A stretch of DNA of 64,000 bases from assembly GCF_000213575.1 (NCBI RefSeq), contig NZ_GL892005.1, forward strand, positions 62,001 through 126,000, in the 5' to 3' direction. Of this stretch, positions 1 through 11,500 are shown one piece after another. The stretch's first letter is position 1. Each line of letters begins with the position of its first letter. A program made the translations under genes and the position numbers. Under the pieces are notes generated by a model that was not told where the DNA came from, ran no database searches, and saw only the letters and a program-made list of their open reading frames with translations. The stretch is from Dysgonomonas mossii DSM 22836. GTDB taxonomy: Bacteria > Bacteroidota > Bacteroidia > Bacteroidales > Dysgonomonadaceae.

Positions 1-1
1 T

Positions 2-673
2 AATGCTACCGATCCCGAAAAAACATTTTTTGAAGATCTTCCAAGAGTACTTGGCTATAAAGACATAGATCTAATAGACAACCCTGATTATTTACATAAC
101 TTTGTAGACTCTCTTCAAAATTCTATTAGAGAATTAAGAACATGTTATTCAGAATTATTAAACAGAATAGAATCATACTTGTTGAAATCCTTAGGCATAA
201 AAGAGAAGGATTTTGAGCTATACAAAAAAAATATCGAAAAGAGATATCAAAACGTAAAAGAATATCTTTTACCTACAAGACAAAAAGCATTTTATTCCAG
301 GGTAATGGCTCCTTTAAAGGATCGTTCAGCATGGCTTAATTCTATATCATATGTAATAATAAATAAATCATTAGAAAATTTACTTGATAATGAGGAAGAG
401 TATTTATTAGAAAGGCTTACATATTCTTTTTCAGAATTATCAGACTTTGTCGACTTACATAAAAACGCAAATACTGTAGACAGCTTAGCACTCAAAGTCG
501 ATATTACAACCTTAAATAAAGGAAAAAGTACCAAACAAATAATTTTACCTGATAATAAAAAAGAAGAAAGTCAAGAATTAGAAGAATTATTAAAGAAATA
601 TTTATCTGATGATGACAATGTAAATATATATACACTTTGTCAGATACTAAACAATAAATTAAAGAATGAGTAA
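2..673 (+). CDS. C-terminal part of an unrecognised gene, cut by the window edge
   Basis: The reading frame is open from base 2 to the stop at 673, so this is the 3' end of a longer gene; the TTG at 179 is internal. The visible 223 residues are Lys/Glu-rich and probably helical, with no P-loop, signal peptide or membrane segment. Its last 8 bases overlap the start of the PP-loop sulfur-enzyme gene, so the two are translationally coupled. In Ssp phosphorothioation loci the gene before sspD is the ATPase sspC, so this could be an SspC-like C terminus. That rests only on position and I do not recognise the sequence. The gene is notably A+T-rich, like the next two. Confidence 0.75.
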   Translation, partial: NATDPEKTFFEDLPRVLGYKDIDLIDNPDYLHNFVDSLQNSIRELRTCYSELLNRIESYLLKSLGIKEKDFELYKKNIEKRYQNVKEYLLPTRQKAFYSRVMAPLKDRSAWLNSISYVIINKSLENLLDNEEEYLLERLTYSFSELSDFVDLHKNANTVDSLALKVDITTLNKGKSTKQIILPDNKKEESQELEELLKKYLSDDDNVNIYTLCQILNNKLKNE

Positions 674-1769
674 AGTTAGACATGTATTAGGTATATCAGG
701 GGGGAAGGATAGTGCTGCCCTGGCTATATATATGAAGAATAAACACTCTGATATTCCAATTGAATATTATAATTCAGATACTGGTTGTGAACTAGAAGAA
801 ACAATCGAATTTGTTAAACAATTAAAAGGTTTTTTAGGGCATATTGAAATGCTTGTTGCAGCAAAAGATAGTCCTGAGCCTACTCCTTTTGATCATTTTC
901 TTAAAGCTAATGGAGGATATCTTCCTTCTCCCCAAGCAAGATGGTGCACTCAGAAAATGAAATTAGCAGAATTTGAGGATTTTGTTAAGGATGATTATGC
1001 AATTTCCTATGTTGGTATTCGAGGAGATGAACAAAGAGAGGGATATGTGTCTACAAAGTCTAATATTCAATCAATCTTTCCTTTTAGGAAGAATATTTGG
1101 AGTTTAGATGTCATTACAAAGGTTTTAAATGATGATAATATCGACCAATTTAGCAAATACTATAAAGAGATTGCTAATAAGAAAACTTTTGATGAGGTAA
1201 GAAATATATTATTGCAGCCTCTAACGAAATCTTTCTTTTATTCCAAAAAACTTAATTATTTACTGGACACAAATATTGTATATTTTAATAAAGCTGTTTT
1301 TGAATGGTTAAAAACTACTGATTATCCTGTAGGTAAATTAGATTCTTTTCCTTTGGTAGAAAATACTGATAATTTAAATGTTGATGACATAAAAAAAATA
1401 TTAATTGATAGTGGTATTGGAATGCCAGCATATTATGATCCTATAATGTTTGAAGTTGACGGAGAGGTTGGCTATTATAATAGAAGCAGATCTGGATGTT
1501 ATTTTTGTTTTTACCAACAAAAGATAGAATGGATTTGGTTATATGAGCAACATCCAAAACTATTTGAACAAGCAATGGAATATGAGAAAAGTGGTTATAC
1601 TTGGATACAAGGGGAACGTTTAAGTGATCTTATTCATCCAGAGAGAATAAGGCAAATAAAATTAGACTTTATTAAACGCTCGAAGCAAATTTCTTCAAAG
1701 AAAAAGGATTCACGCCTTGTAAATATGTTCGAGGATGACAACATAAATTGTGCTAATTGTTTTATCTAA
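666..1769 (+). CDS. PP-loop ATP pyrophosphatase of the PAPS-reductase/DndC family (SspD-like)
   Basis: The 367-residue protein opens with the PP-loop motif SGGKDS at residues 11-16. It continues with family landmarks: NSDTGCE (37-43), RWC (92-94) and GIRGDEQREG (118-126). Cysteine pairs C278-x-x-C281 and C362-x-x-C365, plus C94, could ligate an Fe-S cluster, as in DndC. Members adenylate a substrate for sulfur chemistry. DndC and SspD insert sulfur into the DNA backbone, and BREX type 4 uses a related protein. The length and the DUF262-DUF1524 gene starting 14 bp downstream point to an SspD-like role rather than sulfate assimilation; no cysteine-biosynthesis genes are nearby. Exact subfamily is inference. 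Confidence 0.8.
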   Translation: MSKVRHVLGISGGKDSAALAIYMKNKHSDIPIEYYNSDTGCELEETIEFVKQLKGFLGHIEMLVAAKDSPEPTPFDHFLKANGGYLPSPQARWCTQKMKLAEFEDFVKDDYAISYVGIRGDEQREGYVSTKSNIQSIFPFRKNIWSLDVITKVLNDDNIDQFSKYYKEIANKKTFDEVRNILLQPLTKSFFYSKKLNYLLDTNIVYFNKAVFEWLKTTDYPVGKLDSFPLVENTDNLNVDDIKKILIDSGIGMPAYYDPIMFEVDGEVGYYNRSRSGCYFCFYQQKIEWIWLYEQHPKLFEQAMEYEKSGYTWIQGERLSDLIHPERIRQIKLDFIKRSKQISSKKKDSRLVNMFEDDNINCANCFI

Positions 1770-1783
1770 TACTTAAAGTTATT

Positions 1784-4081
1784 ATGTCCGTTATTAATAT
1801 TGAAAGTGCCTTTAATACAGAAAATAGGAGTGTAGATGACTTCTTTAATCAAACAGGTCAAGGATTATATATTCCATTTTACCAACGAGAATATAGTTGG
1901 GATCAAGATAATATAGAACAATTACTAGAAGATATTTCAAAAGGAGTTCTTCGTGTAATTGATGATAAAAGCAGTAATAACAAAGAGATAAGATTTCTTG
2001 GTACAATAATAATACTTCAAGAGGCTAATAAAGAGAAAATATATCCCGTTGATAAGCAAGCTGTCCCTTCAAAGATTGACTTATTAATAGATGGGCAGCA
2101 AAGATTATCTACAATTTCTGTTATTGGAACTTTATTAACGAAACATTTGGTGGAAATTCTTTCGAAGATGAAAGAATCAAATATATTATATGGAGACCTG
2201 AAGGAAATTTGCGAATATTGGATAACTCAAAAACTATTGCATACATTTAGTTTTGATCTAGGAAGAGGCAAACCTAAAATAAAACCTAAGATTATTAGGG
2301 GTGCAATGGACTATTGGGTTCGAGAAGGAAATTTAGAAAAAGCATATAAATCGGATTTAGCTAGTTATCTTGGTAATTTCATTGAAGATTATACTAAATT
2401 TGAAAGTACTGGAAATATTTTTGGTTCAATAAAAAGAAATCAATTTGGGAAGATCTTAAGCCAAAATATTATACAGATTGATCGTTGGCTAAAAAATGTA
2501 GTTAGAACTGCCCATCTTCAAAAATCTGATGATTTTTCTGTTGCATGGGATATCTTAGATTCCTTCAAACAAGATAGTTTATGGAGTTTTGAAAGAGAAC
2601 ATCTCGCAGACAAAATAAAAACAAAAGATTTTTCAAGTAATAAATCTGATTCATATATTTTGTGTGAATTAGTGCAAGTTCTAACTGTGTGCCATTATCT
2701 CTTAGACCGTTGTTGTTTTACAATAATACAACCAACTGATGAAGATTGGGCTTTTGACATGTTTCAGTCTTTAAATGCAACAGGAACTCCATTAACAGCA
2801 ATAGAAACATTTAAGCCTTTAGTTGTAAATGATACTGTTGAAAACGAGAAAGACTTTAAAGACTCCTCTAATGATTTAAGTTTCAGGGAAATTGATAATT
2901 TATTCAAGGATAATAATACAGCCCAACAAAAAAATAAACGGACTAATGAATTTTTGACTTCTTTTTTTGTTGCCTATTCAGGCCAATCCATATCTTCTCA
3001 TTTCTCATACCAAAGGAAAATTTTGATGGATAGTTATAAGAAATGTAACATTTTCGACAAACGAAGCTCGTTTATTCATTTCTTAGGTGATTATGCTAAT
3101 TTCTATAAAAATATTTGGATAGACTATAGCAATGATTCAACTGTTTCTATAGATTTTTTGAAAAACCATGAAGAAGGAGAACTGGCTTCTGTTTTATTAC
3201 TGTTTTTAAGAACAACTGGTCACAAAATGTCTATAACTGTTTTAGGGAGTGCCTTCAAAGATGTTATTAGAAATCACTACTCAGTAGATAGTGTAAACAA
3301 TTTTGTTAACATAATAAAAGCAATCACTGCATACTATTGTATTTGGAGGTCTTCTTATCCTAACTCAGGTCTAGATTCAACATATCGAGAGTTTTTTAAA
3401 GAGAAAAATAAGAATTGGGATTATAATGACACATTATACTCTCAAGAATTAAGAAAACATTTCATTAATTCTTTAAAGAATCGAGGAATAGAAGATTTTA
3501 GTACATGGAGTAATCGAGCTATTAATTTTTTTAGATATGATGAAGCCGGTAAGGTTTTGTGTCGATTAGCAATACTAATTGCAGCACATGACACTATTGA
3601 GGATGAAAATGAACATGGATTGATGAAAATAGCAAGAGCAAATACAAGTGATTTTTTATCTCTCAAAAAATGGAATAGTTTGGACTCCGTTGAACATATA
3701 GCTCCACAAAAAAATACAGACAAGGAATGGGATTCTGAATTATATGATGAACCTTCTTTATTATATCAATCCATTGGAAATTTAACATTACTTCCCCAAA
3801 GAATAAACTCTTCCGCAGGCAACAAAAATTGGAAAACCAAACGTCTTTATTTTGAAGCCATCGTTCAAAAAGATCAAAATAAATTAGACCAACTTCTAGC
3901 CGAAGAAACTGGATTATCTACTAATTCTATTGAGATAATAAGAGATGCAGAATACAATGAGCATTTGAAACCTCTAACTATGGTTAAAGAGGATGTTGGA
4001 TGGAATGCAACTCTAATTAAAAAAAGAAATCAACGCATTATCGAAATATTCTGGCAAAGAATTTCTAACTGGCTATACTAA
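1784..4081 (+). CDS. DUF262-DUF1524 defence effector (SspE/GmrSD-like)
   Basis: I start this at the ATG at 1784, giving 765 residues; the frame stays open upstream but that part overlaps the previous gene. The N-terminal DUF262 domain shows PFYQREYSW (31-39) and DGQQRLS (103-109), the nucleotide-binding signature. The C-terminal DUF1524 domain shows VEHIAPQ around residue 638, then IGNLTLL and paired Asn residues, a His-Asn nuclease of HNH type. GmrSD and BrxU use this architecture to cut modified DNA. SspE uses it to sense phosphorothioate-marked self DNA and nick unmarked phage DNA. Being directly downstream of a DndC/SspD-like gene favours the SspE-type role. The coding sequence is more A+T-rich than the housekeeping genes, consistent with transfer. 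Confidence 0.85.
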   Translation: MSVINIESAFNTENRSVDDFFNQTGQGLYIPFYQREYSWDQDNIEQLLEDISKGVLRVIDDKSSNNKEIRFLGTIIILQEANKEKIYPVDKQAVPSKIDLLIDGQQRLSTISVIGTLLTKHLVEILSKMKESNILYGDLKEICEYWITQKLLHTFSFDLGRGKPKIKPKIIRGAMDYWVREGNLEKAYKSDLASYLGNFIEDYTKFESTGNIFGSIKRNQFGKILSQNIIQIDRWLKNVVRTAHLQKSDDFSVAWDILDSFKQDSLWSFEREHLADKIKTKDFSSNKSDSYILCELVQVLTVCHYLLDRCCFTIIQPTDEDWAFDMFQSLNATGTPLTAIETFKPLVVNDTVENEKDFKDSSNDLSFREIDNLFKDNNTAQQKNKRTNEFLTSFFVAYSGQSISSHFSYQRKILMDSYKKCNIFDKRSSFIHFLGDYANFYKNIWIDYSNDSTVSIDFLKNHEEGELASVLLLFLRTTGHKMSITVLGSAFKDVIRNHYSVDSVNNFVNIIKAITAYYCIWRSSYPNSGLDSTYREFFKEKNKNWDYNDTLYSQELRKHFINSLKNRGIEDFSTWSNRAINFFRYDEAGKVLCRLAILIAAHDTIEDENEHGLMKIARANTSDFLSLKKWNSLDSVEHIAPQKNTDKEWDSELYDEPSLLYQSIGNLTLLPQRINSSAGNKNWKTKRLYFEAIVQKDQNKLDQLLAEETGLSTNSIEIIRDAEYNEHLKPLTMVKEDVGWNATLIKKRNQRIIEIFWQRISNWLY

Positions 4082-4125
4082 TTAGAGTTTTTTACAAAAA
4101 ATTCATTTTGTAAGATGAAGTAAAA

Positions 4126-4157
4126 CTTGAATTTATGAAAAGAATTTATTATTTTTG
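4126..4157 (+). promoter_or_regulatory. Candidate promoter of non-coding element copy A
   Basis: A perfect Bacteroidetes -7 box, TATTTTTG, lies at 4150-4157, with CTTG (one mismatch to TTTG) 20 bp upstream at 4126-4129. Initiation would fall near 4164, just before the repeat begins at 4166. Prediction from motif only. Confidence 0.45.
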
Positions 4158-4165
4158 AACATATA

Positions 4166-4313
4166 AAGAATATAGCCAACTCCAAGCCAAAAGTGGTATG
4201 CTGAGAGACAAATGATAACATTCCTAAATCATTACTAAAGAATAAATGTTATCATATAATTAATTGACAATATACTGTTTAGAGTAAGAAATAAACGACC
4301 CCTCCGGAGTCAC
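4166..4313 (+). repeat. 148-bp imperfect direct repeat, copy A
   Basis: Ungapped alignment with 21483-21630 gives 127 of 148 identical positions (hand count). Both copies have the same orientation and together bracket the whole dextran-like PUL, 17.3 kb apart. A 13-bp piece of it (CTAAATCATTACT, at 4224-4236) recurs at 4474-4486. Confidence 0.9.
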
Positions 4314-4323
4314 GAGAACAATA

Positions 4324-4356
4324 AAGCTCTTGTAAATGCTTCATTTACAAGAGCTT
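4324..4356 (+). terminator. Terminator-like hairpin ending copy A
   Basis: AAGCTCTTGTAAATG pairs perfectly with CATTTACAAGAGCTT across a 3-nt loop (15 bp). The following GTTGTTT is U-rich but interrupted. It could also end the defence operon. Confidence 0.65.
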
Positions 4357-4360
4357 GTTG

Positions 4361-4695
4361 TTTACATTTCAAGGGACAGAACCTATCAGGGAATATTTGT
4401 TAAATAACTGCAATTCAATACTATAAATTATTTTATTCTCTTTAAAGTAGATTGAACTATCTATAATCCGTTACTAAATCATTACTGAAGACTTTACTGT
4501 TTGTCTGTAATATTTTTGATTTCGAATGTCAAGTGAAAAACTATTATTTGGAATATTTTGGGTTTTACTTCTATTTCATAATTTTCATTAATTGAGGTTT
4601 TACAGAATATATAAATACCATCTTTGGCGATTCTAAGGGTATTATTTTAATGTTCCTATTGAAAATAAATATAGGACTGTGTGTTTGATTAAAAT
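4361..4695. other. A+T-rich intergenic stretch without a recognisable gene
   Basis: It separates the plus-strand non-coding element from the convergent minus-strand GH65 gene. I see no ORF, RNA gene or clear terminator, only the short 13-bp echo of the repeat at 4474-4486. Confidence 0.6.
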
Positions 4696-6741
4696 TTACT
4701 GAGTTCGGACAAAGGTCTTTTTATCTATACCAACTCCAGTTATTGTCAGTTTTTTCCAATGCTTAGGTAGTACAGATCTTACTTGATTAATGTTTCCTGC
4801 TTCGTCAATATCCAAACCTCCAAACCCCATCATCACAGCTTGTAAGACGCCTCCGGCACCTGTCGCAAAATAAGGATTTGTACCACCTTTACATTCAGCA
4901 ATCACTCTGAAAGGAGGATTGAGATTGGGTTGATAAGCATCTTTGAACCAGTGATAAGCCTGATCACTATCACCCAGACGACTATACAGCAATGAAAATA
5001 TTGCTTGCGTCATAGCCGGAGTATCAGAATGAGGTACTTTGGTTTGGTAGAAGTTCAAGTCTCGTGTTATTTGTTCTTTATCAGTAATAATCTTCAGCGG
5101 ATATGCCAAAAGATTCACATCTGCTTGTTTAATATTCTGATCTGTATAGCTATCATGTTCTCTTGTTACTCCATTATTCATTGTTGAAATTGGGATTTTA
5201 CTCGCAATCAAATTCCACTCCTCAGGTGCGGCAATTCCAAGCACAGATGCACTTTTAGATGCATATTGCAAATTTCGGATAGCAGTACCATTGGTATAAG
5301 CATTATTATTAATATTTTCAGCCCATTCATCTGCTGCAACAACATTCTTAATCTCGTATTCCCCTTTATCATTTTTTTCCACACGGCTAACCCAAAATTC
5401 AGCTGTTGCTTTTAATATTGGCCAACCTTTCACTTTTAACCATTCTTTGTCTCCTGTAACAAGATAATATTGCCACGCAGCAATAGCGACATCTCCTGTG
5501 ATATGATGTTCGAATGCTCCTGTCAGGGCATTAACAGGGGTTTCTTCAAATCCCGAATCGGCACTTTCCCAAGGATACATTGCACCATCGTATCCATACA
5601 AAGCCGCCTTTTTACATGCGGCATCCAACCTTTGAAAACGGTATTCAATCATGCTTTTTGCTATTTCGGGATGAAGGAGCAACATCGGAGGATACATCCA
5701 TATTTCTGTATCCCAGAATACATGACCGTTATATCCCAATCCACTCAATCCCATAGGTGATGGAGATAAAGCAGTATTTTTGCGAGTAAATGAATAAAGA
5801 TGATAAAGCATGCTTCTCACATCTTGTTGTGCCTGAGCATCTCCTTCTATCTGAATATCACTTTCCCACAATTTCTCCCATTCTTTTAGATGTCTGTCTA
5901 AAAGCCTTGACTTTCCTTCCAATGCAGCGTAGATAGTCATTCGTTCCGCTTCGTTGTAAGGGTCTTTTGTCTGATCTGATGATATCAAGCTGCCAATTAA
6001 TGCAAAAGAATATTTCTGGCCTGCTTTTAGGTTTTTCTCGAAAGACATGGCATGCATATCCGTATCGTTCATTCGGTGCATGAGTTGAGGCTGATCGTTT
6101 TTGCCTTCTTCGAAAAGAAATGTATTTGAAACAGCGATCTTTGATTTTTTTGTAGGAGTATAGGCTACCGATGTCAACAAAGGTATATTAACATGCGAGT
6201 TTGTTATACTTTGGAAATAATGCTGTTGATTATTGAGTGAGGCCGGTGTTTCTAATAGATTTTCTACATTGATGTTCACATCTTTCTGTGTCTCGATTTC
6301 TACAACCATCATTACATAATGAGGAAGATGGCGCAACGCATAGTATGAATAGGTTACAAATACAAAATCTTTATATTGAAATGATCCGCTAAATGCTCCA
6401 TTGCGCATATTCAACTCTTGCCTGAAATTGTTGATGTTATAAGAAGCTACAGACTCACCATTGAAAGCAAGTCTCATATTTAACATATTGTAATTTGGGA
6501 TAAAATTGCTGACCCTCCCGCGTTTATATACATCGTACACACCCGCTAATACAACCTCCTTTACCCTCAATGGCTCGGGCGATGATATTATCCCGATAAC
6601 GCCATTAGCGACAGTTTCTCCATAATAATTGCTCGGATCGGGCTGATCTGCCGAAAGTATCCATGGATTCTAGCTATACAAATTATTACTGATAGATAAC
6701 ATCAAAAGAGAGAGGACGAAATAAAATATATGTATTTTCAT
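4696..6741 (-). pseudogene. GH65 glycoside hydrolase interrupted by an in-frame TAG stop
   Basis: The natural start is the ATG at 6741-6739, opening a signal peptide, but codon 24 is TAG (6672-6670) right after it. The frame then runs unbroken for 657 codons, and a C-to-T change from CAG would explain the stop. Without it the protein is 681 residues. The catalytic region shows DEWAENINNNAYTN, with E472 the expected general acid, as in trehalases, kojibiose hydrolases and phosphorylases of GH65. Next to GH66, GH31 and GH97 genes it would plausibly remove alpha-1,2 or other side linkages from dextran oligosaccharides. Restart at a later TTG would give a protein without a signal peptide. A sequencing error is possible. 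Confidence 0.85.
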
Positions 6742-6768
6742 TTTACTTAGTTTTATATATTTATGAAA

Positions 6769-6804
6769 AAGATCGTTGCTATTTAAGCAAATAGTAACGA
6801 TCTT
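6769..6804 (-). terminator. Strong hairpin between the GH97 and GH65 genes
   Basis: A 16-bp stem (one G-U pair) with a 4-nt loop is followed on the minus strand by five U residues. It should stop or attenuate transcription after the GH97 gene, lowering expression of the broken GH65 gene. Confidence 0.75.
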
Positions 6805-6841
6805 CAATAAAAATTTAGATACTTAAATCTTTCTTAATTCA

Positions 6842-8989
<2,148 letters not shown>

Positions 8990-8996
8990 TTACTTA

Positions 8997-11480
8997 TTAA
9001 TTTATTGATATTTTAATTTTGTTACGTTTATCCGGAACTTTTACCCAACATTCTTTAGAATCTTCGTTCCACGACCACTCTATTGATGAAAAGTCTTTCT
9101 CTAGCTTATTTGTGAGTTGATTTTCTTCTATTATCGTAGCAGTTTTACCATCTATGACTACATTGTTAGGTTTACATTCCAAATGGTATGTGAGAATGAT
9201 ATTCCGCTTGTTCGATTGCACAAATCCATTGTCATTTGGAGTAATTACAGTTTCATAGCTATTGGTTAATGTTGTAGAGGTAAATTGTGTTTTAGAAGAT
9301 ATATCTTTTAAGTAATCCAGATTTTCACCTTCGTCTTCATAAAGTTCGAAAGAAGTACTTTCATCTTCATAATTCGGGAAGATATGAACAAATAACGGGT
9401 AATCTTTTTTCTCGTGTATATATTGCATAACAGGCATCATGGGAATAATAGAACCTTTTTTTACGAAAATAGGAATTGTATTCAACGGTGCACGATAGGT
9501 AATGGTTTGCCCACCCAGATAGGCTGTTTTTTTATCATTAAAATCTATCCATTCTCCATCAGGAAGGTATATACGTTTTACACGTTCACCCTTTTTCAGC
9601 ACAGGAGCGACTAATAATTCCTGTCCGAAAATAAATTGGTTATCAATTTTTATTGCTTCCTCGTCATTCGGATACTCCATAAACAAACCTCTTGTTATAG
9701 GCAACCCAGTATCGTGTGCTATGCGTGAATAAGTATACAAATAGGGGAATAGTTGATATTTCAACTCTATAGCCGCTTTTGTATTCTTTTCCACTACATC
9801 ACCGAACATCCAAGGTTCTACAGCATTGTCTCCCTCATGATGTGCACGGCTCAACGGGCAAAATACTCCGAATTGCATCCATCGGGTATATAGCTCTCCC
9901 ATAGCATTATAATCGGTAATATCACCACAATATCCCGAGATATCTGTTGTCCAGAAAGGAATACCGCCTAATCCGGCAGAAACTCCTACTGCTACCTGAT
10001 TTTCAAGTTGCCCCCAACCTTCCAATACATCATTGCCGTTACCACTGTCGTTCGTCCATCCGAAAGTATAACGCTGTAATCCTGCATAAGCAGAGCGTGT
10101 CATCTGAAAGATTCGCTTGTTAGGATTTCGTTTTTCAAACTGTTCTTTTACTACTTTATCCCAAGTAAGGCCATACACATTATGTATCTCATCATGCATA
10201 CCTATGTGGTGTTTCATATTCAGGCGGTCAATATCTTCTTCGTTGCTCCAAGCTGGTTCGCCCATATCTGTCCAGAAACCGCTTATCCCATCGTCGATAG
10301 GTTTTTGCTGGTAGGTACCCCACCAGTCAGCTACTTCAGGGATTGTAAAATCTACCACACCACAGTTTCCTCCCCAGGGCCAAGGCATATCGTAGGATTT
10401 TCCGTTACGGATATCTTTTACAAAATAACCTGATTTATCGGCTTCTTTCCATTGTTTATCATTCGCCTGTGACACTACAGGATCTTGCGACACAATCATC
10501 TTAAAGCCCTGCTCTTTCAATGTTTTCAACATTCCTTTCGGGTCGGTATAGTTTCCCTTACGCCACTCGAAATCCTGTAAATATTGAGTCCATCCTATAT
10601 CCTGATAGATTATATCGCAAGGAATCTGACGCTTACGAAACTCGGCTGCTACTTCCAATGCCTGAGCCTCTTTGGTGTATAAGCCACGGCTCTGTGCAAA
10701 ACCTAATGCCCATTTAGGAGGCATGATAGGTTTACCAGTCAGGTCGATGTATTGCTCTTGTATGTCTTTATAATCTTTTCCAAATATGAAATAGTAAATA
10801 AAAGCCCCATCCGGTGCTTCAAATGAGTAGTACTCATCAGATTCCGTTCCGAACTTAAATTCGGTTTTATATGTATTATCCAGAAATATTCCATAACGGT
10901 AACTACTCATAAAAAATGGAATACTTTTAGCCAACGGATCTTCCATTACGCTGTAACAAGGTCGGTCGCTATTCCACATTTTATAAGAACGTCCGCGACG
11001 GTTCAATGGTCCTGTCTTTTCTCCAAGGCCAAAAAACTGCTCATCATTGCGCAAAATTTTATAAGCTTTTACTGCTTTTGAATCGGCTATATGTCCTTTC
11101 TCTTTAAAATCGCTAAAAAGCAACTTCTGCCATTTATCGAATATTTGCAACTGCATCGGATTCTTATTAATCCGGATGCGTAGCTTAGATGTGAATATCT
11201 CGTAGCAGGAGGGCTCGTCATTAACATTCACCTCTCCAATATCTTCCAGATTTTCATTAACAATGGCAAATGATTCATTACTTCTTATAAATTTTCCAGA
11301 TTGATCGAACCATACTTTGACTACCGAACTGCTATTGATTGTCAATGATAATTTCGAACCGTCTTTACAGTTAAATATGACCTGATTGCCATTCTTCGTA
11401 TAGGAGATACATTCTCCGGCAATCAATGTTGCCGAAGAAAATATCAATCCCATGATAAATAACCAAACTTTCTTTATCAT
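8997..11480 (-). CDS. GH31 alpha-glucosidase/alpha-glucanase
   Basis: This is an 827-residue exported enzyme with an N-terminal signal peptide. The GH31 core holds the nucleophile in GFWTDMGEPAW (D405), and the acid/base region in QRYTFGWTNDSGNG. A later FPYLYTY...GLPITRGL segment is typical of the family's barrel, and the C terminus is beta-rich. GH31 members release glucose or isomaltose from alpha-glucans by a retaining mechanism. Its position between GH66 and GH97 genes supports action on alpha-1,6-linked products of dextranase. It lies 20 bp downstream of the GH66 gene. Exact linkage preference cannot be read from sequence alone. Confidence 0.92.
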   Translation of the reverse strand: MIKKVWLFIMGLIFSSATLIAGECISYTKNGNQVIFNCKDGSKLSLTINSSSVVKVWFDQSGKFIRSNESFAIVNENLEDIGEVNVNDEPSCYEIFTSKLRIRINKNPMQLQIFDKWQKLLFSDFKEKGHIADSKAVKAYKILRNDEQFFGLGEKTGPLNRRGRSYKMWNSDRPCYSVMEDPLAKSIPFFMSSYRYGIFLDNTYKTEFKFGTESDEYYSFEAPDGAFIYYFIFGKDYKDIQEQYIDLTGKPIMPPKWALGFAQSRGLYTKEAQALEVAAEFRKRQIPCDIIYQDIGWTQYLQDFEWRKGNYTDPKGMLKTLKEQGFKMIVSQDPVVSQANDKQWKEADKSGYFVKDIRNGKSYDMPWPWGGNCGVVDFTIPEVADWWGTYQQKPIDDGISGFWTDMGEPAWSNEEDIDRLNMKHHIGMHDEIHNVYGLTWDKVVKEQFEKRNPNKRIFQMTRSAYAGLQRYTFGWTNDSGNGNDVLEGWGQLENQVAVGVSAGLGGIPFWTTDISGYCGDITDYNAMGELYTRWMQFGVFCPLSRAHHEGDNAVEPWMFGDVVEKNTKAAIELKYQLFPYLYTYSRIAHDTGLPITRGLFMEYPNDEEAIKIDNQFIFGQELLVAPVLKKGERVKRIYLPDGEWIDFNDKKTAYLGGQTITYRAPLNTIPIFVKKGSIIPMMPVMQYIHEKKDYPLFVHIFPNYEDESTSFELYEDEGENLDYLKDISSKTQFTSTTLTNSYETVITPNDNGFVQSNKRNIILTYHLECKPNNVVIDGKTATIIEENQLTNKLEKDFSSIEWSWNEDSKECWVKVPDKRNKIKISIN

Positions 11481-11500
11481 AATAGTCTATTCTTAAACCT

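Larger units (their letters stand above)
4164..4360 (+). ncRNA. Candidate small RNA, copy A
   Basis: The segment between the predicted promoter and a 15-bp terminator hairpin would give an RNA of about 195 nt with no credible ORF. It contains a perfect 11-bp inverted repeat (ATGATAACATT at 4213-4223 with AATGTTATCAT further on), and a short GACCCC/GGAGTC hairpin with one mismatch just before the terminator. The second copy at 21470-21680 keeps both helices: its first has a compensating C-G to U-A change, G-U wobbles and one U-U mismatch, and its second is fully paired. That pattern supports RNA structure. It is not a family I recognise; a mobile-element remnant is the alternative. Confidence 0.5.

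Noticed and set aside
179-673. ORF starting at TTG 179 as a complete small gene
   Set aside because: The frame is open without a stop back to base 2, so this is only the end of a longer gene.
4696-6570. GH65 gene starting at the TTG near 6570
   Set aside because: That start removes the signal peptide and the conserved N terminus; the natural ATG at 6741 with an in-frame TAG explains the region better.
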